Shown one piece after another: positions 1-6,121 of a DNA stretch of 10,452 bases (position 1 is the first letter of the stretch; each line of letters starts with the position of its first letter). Source of the stretch: Funneliformis mosseae (Eukaryota > Glomeromycota > Glomeromycetes > Glomerales > Glomeraceae); NCBI GenBank assembly GCA_910592005.1, contig CAJVPP010003920.1:1-10452 (forward strand), given 5' to 3'. Under the pieces are notes generated by a model that saw only the letters and a program-made list of their open reading frames with translations, did not search any database and was not told the DNA's origin. A program made the translations under genes and the position numbers.

Positions 1-1051
1 TTAATTAATTATACTTACATTAGATTTAAAACTTTTATTAATTGATACATTAAGAGGTTGCAATTTTGATATTAATCTACCAGGAATTACTACCATATTA
101 GTTGCTTTTTTATGTAATTTTTGTTTTAACAGAGCTAACTAAATGATTACGAAAAGAATCTAAGACAAGAAGTGAACTGGGATTAGATAAATCAACAGTT
201 CTTCTAGATCAGATATTTTCTACCTACCAAATCATTTCATCTTCATTAACCCATTCTTTTGCATTTACTCTTACAAATATACCATTAGAAAATGTTTCTC
301 GAGGTATATTCTTTAATTTAAAAATAACAACAGGTGGTAATTTTGATCTATTTGCTATACAACCTAAAACAACTGTAAATGTACTTCTTTCATGTCTAGT
401 AGTTTTAATATTAATAGTATTAGAACTGCATTTTTCTAAAGTATATAAATTAGGTAAATCAAAAGCTACAAGAGTCTCATTCATATTTCCAATAAATTAA
501 AGTGGATAATCATATTGTATTCTTCTATAAAAGACAAAACTCAAAAAACTTTACTGCTTTTCAAGTAAATCTTCTGGTAAATGCTGAGATACTATTGTTT
601 TTTAACGATTTGAAAGATTATAACGATTCATAAAACAGTCCATCCATTTATTTGAAAATTTAAAGGAAGAAATGTTAGGATATTTTTCTTGATATTTATC
701 AGTTTGTGTAAGTTCTTTAGCTTTCTTTGTCGCCATATTTCTGGTAATTGGAAGACCTTGTTCTCTACATTCCAAAATTCAATTTGCTAATTCATTTTCT
801 AATTCTAAAAAAGATGCTTGCCTACCACTGTGTAATTTTAATAAATGAGATGCAGAGGCTTTAAGTTGGTCTTTTTTATTCCTCCAGTCACGAACTTGGT
901 TTGGTTGTAAATCAAAATGTCTTGCAATAGCATGAACACTATTTAAACCATTTAAAAAATGCAAAACTATTAATTTTTCGCAAACTGACCAATTTCTCTT
1001 TTTTTTAAGAGTAAACCTAGAACGCTTGGTACTTTTATTTGTTCTAAACAT
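1..1051 (-). pseudogene. Decayed pogo/CENP-B-like (DDE superfamily) transposase, 3' end cut by window edge
   Basis: On the minus strand one reading frame runs from an ATG at 1051 down to about 113 with recognisable transposase blocks. First comes a basic N-terminus and a helix-turn-helix (KRNWSVCEKLIVLHFLNG and IARHFDLQPNQVRDW), then a CENP-B-type second DNA-binding block (SFKFSNKWMDCFMNRYNLS near 610-670), then the DDE domain (NETLVAFDLP, FTVVLGCIANRSKLPPVVIF, LVLDSFRNH, LQPLNVSINKSF). Seven in-frame stops break it: TGA 779-781 where Trp is expected, TAA 602-604, TAA 551-553, TAA 497-499, TAG 224-226, TGA 209-211 and TAA 110-112. A one-base frameshift at the T run 106-111 moves the last block to another frame. 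The first and third catalytic Asp positions (479-481 and 49-51) read Asn; the second (158-160) is still Asp. The element is therefore dead as a transposase. The family call is strong; the exact subfamily is not determined. Confidence 0.9.
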
Positions 1052-1262
1052 TTTTAATAGTATAATAGTGAAACACAATATAAAAAAAGTGAAATGCGAT
1101 ACAAAAAATGGAACGCCAAAAAACTTTATATATTGATGATCTACATAACCTTTCAAGCCACCCCTTCTTACAAAATACCTCCTAATCAAACTACCTGAGT
1201 ATTTTGCAAATTTAAGGGTAGATTTGTAAAATACTCAGAGTGGTTTAGTCAGCGCTTTACAG
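1052..1262 (-). mobile_element. 5' flank of the pogo-like element with fold-back; probable subterminal/terminal region
   Basis: This stretch lies directly upstream of the transposase start on the minus strand. It is clearly more complex and richer in G+C than the DNA to its right, as expected for the untranslated end of an element. It holds a near-perfect inverted repeat (1195-1211 against 1222-1238). Minus-strand translation stays open above the ATG up to 1189, but I recognise no protein there and take the ATG at 1051 as the start. The outer boundary is placed near 1262, where the sequence changes abruptly into an AT-rich tandem array. The partner terminal repeat would be left of the window, so neither the exact element end nor a TA target duplication can be confirmed. 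Confidence 0.55.
1195..1238. repeat. 17-bp inverted repeat (16/17), 10-bp loop
   Basis: The left arm CTGAGTATTTTGCAAAT (1195-1211) and right arm ATTTGTAAAATACTCAG (1222-1238) are reverse complements except for one position (C versus T). They enclose the 10-base loop 1212-1221. The repeat sits outside the transposase coding region of the pogo-like element, where terminal or subterminal transposase-binding repeats are expected. Confidence 0.8.
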
Positions 1263-1880
1263 TACTTTTAGTCTAAATTGCTGATTTCTATTATCTACAA
1301 AAGGTAAGTTTTTTAATTAAATTTATTATTTTTTTTATTTTTCTAATTTAAATTTTCCTCCTCTAATTTTCTATTAGAACTTATTTTTGATTTGAATTTG
1401 CTGATTTTTATCATCTACAAAAGATAAGTTTTTTTAATTAAATTTATTATTTTTTTTTATTTTTTCTAATTTCACTTTCCCTTTTCTGATTTTCTATTAG
1501 AATTTACCTTTGATCTAAATTGTTGATTTTTGTCATTTACAAAAGGTAAGCTTTTTTAATCAATATTGTTTTAATAAAAAAAAAACTAATTATCTCATTT
1601 TGTAGAATCTAACATTCCTCTTGACCAAATCTTTGATGATAGTAAAAGTCTTTATACTTAATTAAATATAAATTCTTATAGAAGGTATAGAGTGAGCATT
1701 AGTTAATATTTTTTTTTATTTTTTATTTTAAAAATAATCCTCTGCTTACCTTTTTGTTAGAATTCAAAGGATTTTTAAGACTTAGAATGAAAAGTAAATT
1801 TCTATAGAAAAAAAATAGAAGCATCAGTCAAAATCTTTTTTTATATATAATAAAAAAATTTTCTAAGGAGTACTGAATAC
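1263..1880. repeat. Degenerate ~121-bp tandem repeat array
   Basis: Three aligned units begin near 1271, 1391 and 1512 (period about 120-122 bp). Each carries, in order, a TCTAAATTG-CTGATTT-type block, a CTACAAAAGGTAAGTTTT block, a T-rich stretch, and TTTTCTATTAGAA. Two more divergent units can be traced around 1671-1796 (AATTCTTATAGAAGGTA, later TTGTTAGAATT) and 1797-1880 (AATTTCTATAGAAA, then a GCATCAGTCAAAATC block matching GCATTAGTTAATA in the previous unit). No coding capacity was found. The motifs AAAGGTAAGT and TTTCTATTAG inside each unit resemble a splice donor and acceptor about 80 bp apart. Confidence 0.75.
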
Positions 1881-2130
1881 CCTCAGACCCCTCATTAGGC
1901 TTTTTTTTTTATCATTTTTTTTTATTATTTTTATTTTTATTTTTATTTTATTTTATTATATTATATAATACTCTTTTGATTATTTAAAACTATATAAAAT
2001 CATAAGATATAAATTTTTTATAAATAATAAATAACAAATAATAATTTATATAAATCATATAAGTCATATAATATTATATGCTTACACTGGTATACTATAT
2101 ATTTAAATAAAATGTTATATAATTATATAT
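1881..2130. other. AT-only low-complexity stretch
   Basis: Runs of T with TTTTA periodicity (about 1902-1965) pass into TATA/ATAA-rich sequence. I see no gene, RNA or clear repeat family here. Confidence 0.7.
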
Positions 2131-2144
2131 TTTTATTTATATTA

Positions 2145-2231
2145 AAAGTTGCAACTATCATAATAGTTATAATTAAAATAAATAAAAGTTACAATTATAA
2201 TAAAATATGCAACTATCATAAAAGTTGCAAC
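2145..2231. repeat. TTGCAAC-rich repeat cluster
   Basis: The 13-mer GCAACTATCATAA occurs at 2151-2163 and again at 2209-2221. The palindrome GTTGCAAC occurs at 2148-2155 and 2224-2231, and further GTTGCAA or GTTACAA variants continue to about 2300. This looks like a small decayed repeat, possibly a MITE relic. No target duplication is visible. Confidence 0.5.
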
Positions 2232-2340
2232 TTTAAATTAGTTGCAATTTTTAGTTAAATTTTTAAAAAGTTGTAATTAGTAATTATAACTTATGATTTA
2301 CAACTTTTTAATTATAGTATCAACTTTATATCATATACAT

Positions 2341-3130
2341 ATCATATACATATATAATACATATCCCATACATAAAAAAATTTTGATTTTTATCCCTAGA
2401 ACTTTATTTTTACTAGAATATTTAAGAAACCTAGGGAAGATAATACAAGAATAAGTTAAATTGAGAAAAGAATACTTTTTTCTATAACAAAATCTGCCTT
2501 AAAAAATGATTCAGTAAAATTTCTGCCTTAGGATATTCAAAAAAGTAACCAAATAATCTACCAATTTTATAATAGTTCTATAATACTACTACAGTACTAT
2601 TATAGTATTGAACTAGATCCTCAAATCACATGTCAAAGAATTATTAATAGATATATATAAATGAAAGGTGAAAAAAGGAGACATAATTCCAGAAGGATTC
2701 ATCCTAGAATTTTTATTATTATCTATATATTTTTAGGACTGAAAAAGATGCCAGTAACCTTTATGCAAACAAGATAAGTGTGTAAGACTAACAGCCTCTA
2801 AATATAGATTTTATAATTTATATGTAAATAAGTGCTATTCAAAAGCAAATTATCACTGAAAGAAATTGAACAAGATGTTTTAGGACTGGCAGACTTTAGA
2901 GGTATTAGGAGATGCTTTCAATAGAATAAAAATGCCTAATACTATAAACTGACCCTAATGACTTATCAAAAATTTAGCCTGTTATAGTGCTAGTTAAATT
3001 TAGACGCAGATTTATATTGATTTACTGTACCATCCAACACAATATTATTTTACCATATTTTGATATCTAGAAAGGCAACCAAATAGGTGAATACTTTATT
3101 CATATTTATTAACTAATAGGTTATAGAGAG
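2341..3130. other. Intergenic DNA without a recognisable gene
   Basis: Composition is more mixed than the flanks, especially 2640-3010, and may be old decayed coding or transposon sequence. Stops occur in all frames and no domain is recognisable. The one local structure I note is an imperfect palindrome at 2573-2615 (outer arms TAGTTC and GAACTA; inner CTATAATA and TATTATAG). Confidence 0.5.
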
Positions 3131-3152
3131 GGAAAATAGATTCACCTTTAGT

Positions 3153-3248
3153 ACATATTATTTAATAGATTATAATGTTTTAAGACATATTATTTAATAG
3201 ATTATAATATTCTAAGACATATTATTTAATAGATTATAACATTCCAAA
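3153..3248. repeat. 32-bp tandem repeat, three copies
   Basis: Three head-to-tail 32-bp units start at 3153, 3185 and 3217. All share ACATATTATTTAATAGATTA in full and differ only in the final 9 bases or so (TGTTTTAAG, TATTCTAAG, CATTCCAAA). The segment after it (3249-3281) contains an inverted partial copy of the unit (ATTATAATGTCTTAAGATAT). Confidence 0.85.
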
Positions 3249-3281
3249 TTATAATGTCTTAAGATATATTAGTCTTAAATA

Positions 3282-3339
3282 AGTAGTATTCTAGAACATA
3301 TTAATATATTAATATATTAATATGTCTTAGAATACTACT
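3282..3339. repeat. 58-bp palindrome, 29-bp arms with no spacer
   Basis: The left arm begins AGTAGTATTCTAGAACATAT and the right arm ends ATGTCTTAGAATACTACT. The arms match at 27 of 29 positions and abut with no loop; the centre is a TTAATATA run. The arm core TTCTAAGACATATTA also occurs at the junctions of the 32-bp tandem units just upstream, so palindrome and array share an origin. Confidence 0.8.
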
Positions 3340-3815
3340 GAAATTACATATTTTAATTTGTTTTAAACTAAAAAGTAAAATATATTTAATAATATGTTTC
3401 TCATTTTTTATAAAGATTATTTTTTTTAATTTAAAAATTAAAGATTTTTTTTTATTATATTATTTTATTTTTATTATTTTTATTTATAATAATTATTATA
3501 TTTTATAAAATTCTAATCTTGAATTTTCAAGATTTTTAATATTATATCAAAATAAAAAATATTATTAAAATATATTTCAAAATTATAAAAAAAGATTACA
3601 GTTTCTTCAAAGGATTTAAAAAAAAATGATTTAATTTTTAAATGTTAAATATTAAATTGATTTAGCAAATAAGTATTTTGTTAAATTTACTAATTGTTTT
3701 AAAATAAAAGCAAAAAAAGATTTAAAAATCATTAGTATAAATAAATTAATAATTTTCATATATGAGGATAAAACTGTTAATGATATTATATGTGATCCTA
3801 TAATAGCTTAAAATG
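3340..3815. other. AT-rich intergenic DNA
   Basis: Long A and T runs with no open frame of note, no recognisable RNA gene and no clear repeat. Confidence 0.6.
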
Positions 3816-3841
3816 ATACTGTAACTAGTTGCAATTATGTG

Positions 3842-3932
3842 ATACTTATTTATCATTAGAAGCAACTAATTATAACTCAATTTTGTTAATATCACAACTA
3901 ATTACAACCTTATAAATACTTATTTATCATTA
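3842..3932. repeat. 17-bp direct repeat pair inside an AGTTGCAA-type cluster
   Basis: ATACTTATTTATCATTA is found identically at 3842-3858 and 3916-3932, 74 bp apart. Around and between the copies are AGTTGCAATTA, AGCAACTAATTA, ACAACTAATTACAA and TTGCAATTAGTTA, which are variants of one motif in both orientations. The motif recalls the cluster at 2145-2300 and suggests two relics of one repeat family. Confidence 0.55.
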
Positions 3933-3964
3933 TTTGCAATTAGTTATAACACTATCTCTATTAA

Positions 3965-4860
3965 TTATACTGTTAAAATAATAATTAAAAATCATTTTAG
4001 TTATAAAATAAAGAAAACTATAAAAGAGTATTATAAAATAAACTATAAATAAAAAAGCAATGCTAATGCAGATAAATTAGTTGATTATAATATATATGCT
4101 GAATTTTTAAATCCATTTATTACTAAATTATATTTGTATAAGAAAAAAATCTTGATCCTCATATGCAAATATATTTGATCAAGATGGTTGATAGTTTTGC
4201 ATTTTTTATTATATAAAAATGTAACTTAAATAATAATTTTATATGATAACTTAAAAAAAATATTAGTATAAGCAATGATCAATTTATAAATACAGTATTT
4301 TGTATTAAGAATTATGAAGCTGCTAAACATTAGGATAACAATTGTTTAGATTTTTACAGTAGGTTATATTTTTAAAATTGGTATAGATAAAGAATATTTT
4401 ATATGTTATTATTAATTAATATCAAATTCTATTTGGTGTTGATTAATACAAATTATATATAATACAATTAAATTTGTTTTAAATAATGATAATATTAAAT
4501 ATATAGAAGCAATAATTTTAATAAGAAAATCAGCATTAGCAATAGAAAATAAAAAATATATATAAATTATTTATTTTTTTAAATTTTTATTTTTTTAATT
4601 ATTAGTATTTTTTTTTTTTAATTTTATTTTATATTATTTAATTTAAAAATTTTTATTTAATTTTTTTTTAGTTATTGTTTTTTTTTATTTATATTTTATT
4701 AATATATTTTTAAGAATTATATTAAGTAAAATTTGTGATTTTTTATAATTATCTTTTATAAAACCTTTATTATATTAATTTTATTCTTAAAATATGGGAT
4801 TTTAAAATAAATTATGCATTATATTTGCAATTAAAAAATAATTTATAAATCTAAAACAAA
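3965..4860. other. AT-rich intergenic DNA without a recognisable gene
   Basis: All frames are broken. A perfect 9-bp inverted repeat, ATCTTGATC near 4149 and GATCAAGAT near 4177, is the only discrete structure I noted. Long T runs occur at 4565-4700. Confidence 0.5.
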
Positions 4861-4864
4861 ATAA

Positions 4865-5075
4865 ATAAATTGAAACAAACATAATATTTTAATATCTAAA
4901 ATTTGAGAAATTTTAAAAGTTTCTCTTAATCTAAAATCTGGAAGGAATCTGTTCAATAATATCCTTTTTTAAAAGATAAATTGAAACAAACATAATATTC
5001 CATCATCTAAAATCAAGAAGTTTAAAAGTTTCTTCAAATATAAATATGAAAAAGTCTGTTCAATAATATAAAAAA
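4865..5075. repeat. 111-bp tandem duplication, two diverged copies
   Basis: The block ATAAATTGAAACAAACATAA starts at 4865 and again at 4976. Both copies go on with ATCTAAAAT, AAGTTTAAAAGTTTCT-like and CTGTTCAATAATAT blocks in the same order. The copies differ by small indels and substitutions, so the duplication is not recent. No coding potential is seen. Confidence 0.8.
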
Positions 5076-5215
5076 TATTAAAATTATAATTTAATCCAAA
5101 TAAAACCTAAGTTAACATATATTAAATATGTGAAAGGAAATATATGACCCAAAACCATATAAATGTTTAAAAAAAACAATATATATTTTTTAAAGTATAC
5201 TCCTATAACTTAGGA

Positions 5216-5291
5216 AATTGAATAAACTTATTCTTCGCATCCTAGCATTGATTTCTCAAATTGGAGATTTGATGACAAGCCTTATTCAATT
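5216..5291. other. Hairpin island, possible structured RNA
   Basis: A perfect 10-bp stem AATTGAATAA (5216-5225) with TTATTCAATT (5282-5291) encloses 56 bases of unusually mixed composition. Inside is a second hairpin, TCAAAT (5256-5261) with ATTTGA (5267-5272) and a 5-base loop. A TGATGA hexamer is present at 5270-5275, but no D box (CTGA) pairs with it in the right place, so I do not call a snoRNA. Function unknown. Confidence 0.3.
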
Positions 5292-5940
5292 ATTTTACTT
5301 AAAAGGATTGTAATAACTTATTTTGGTTTATGTTTATCTATTATTATCAATAAAATAATAAAGTTTAAATTAAAAGAAAATAAAAATATTTTCTTTCGCT
5401 AATTTTAAAATTATATATATAAAAAGTTGATTTTTGATTTTTAATTATTAAGCTGATTATATAAAAAAAAAAAGTAAAATTAATAATACCAAAAATTCAA
5501 GAAAGTTCTTTAAATAATAGAAAAAGTGATATTAATTAGTAATATTTCTAAAGCAAAAAATTATCCTTTCAAATTACCATTTTGTTTTAAAAGTCTAAAA
5601 ATCTTTTTCTTAAAAAAAAAAAGAGAAAGAAATATTAGTAACATTACTAAAGAAAAACAAACAAAACAATCTAAGAAATCTCAAAAAAAAAGAATAAGAA
5701 ACATTAGTAATATTATAAAGTAAAAAAATTTTCTTTAAATTATCTTTTCATTCTAAGGATTCAGAATCTTTGAAAAAAAAGAAAAAGAAATAAAAAAAAA
5801 TAAAACACATTATTATTTCAAAACTACAAACTTTTAAAGAATCACAAAATTCAAATTGAGTGGATTTGAAAGTATAAAATATATTAATGTTTAACATGTA
5901 AAATAAAATACTGTAAAATAAATAAAAAGATTTAAATAAA
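5292..5940. other. AT-rich DNA upstream of CCT2
   Basis: A-rich, low-complexity sequence. Open frames at 5526-5723 (plus) and 5748-5966 (minus) exist only because of A/T runs and have Lys/Asn-rich or Phe-rich low-complexity translations. A short motif of the form AGAAAYATTAGTAAYATTA is repeated near 5627 and 5698. No gene is supported. Confidence 0.6.
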
Positions 5941-6121
5941 AAAGCTCGGCGAACGATGAACCCCAATTCAATAATTTTTTTTTAAATCTATTTTTTCACG
6001 TGATTGAAATTTTTTTCCTGCAGTTCGGATTGGTTCGATCTTTCCGCAACTTATCAATAGCAAAAGCTGAATCATCAAATTTCAATCTAAATCTTTTTAA
6101 TCTTTTTGCAACTTTTAGACC
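5941..6121 (+). promoter_or_regulatory. CCT2 promoter and 5' untranslated region with CACGTG box
   Basis: Composition rises sharply in G+C here, ending the AT desert and leading into the CCT2 start at 6122. An E-box palindrome CACGTG lies at 5997-6002 within TTCACGTGAT, and an inverted CCAAT box (ATTGG) lies at 6029-6033. TTC triplets at 6024, 6034 and 6042 recall a loose heat-shock element, but their spacing does not fit the standard 5-bp module. The transcription start cannot be placed from sequence alone. Confidence 0.45.

Noticed and set aside
2393..2437. TCCCTAG ... CTAGGGA inverted repeat as a mobile-element end pair
   Set aside because: Only 7 bp long with a 31-bp spacer and no target duplication; easily a chance match.
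4060..4150. Short plus-strand open stretch (about 30 codons, NADKLVDYNIYAEF)
   Set aside because: No start, no splice partner and stops on both sides in frame; too short to support as a gene relic.
5269..5275. TGATGA as a C/D-box snoRNA C box
   Set aside because: No CTGA D box is found at a suitable distance, and the closing stem is not arranged around C and D boxes. A GTGATGA on the minus strand near 9198-9204 fails for the same reason.
5526..5723. 65-codon plus-strand open frame, Lys/Asn/Ile-rich
   Set aside because: No ATG start, composition explained by A-rich low-complexity sequence, and no recognisable domain or flanking splice logic.
5748..5966. 72-codon minus-strand open frame rich in Phe
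   Set aside because: Its Phe tract is a reverse-strand reading of A runs; no domain, and it overlaps the CCT2 upstream region.
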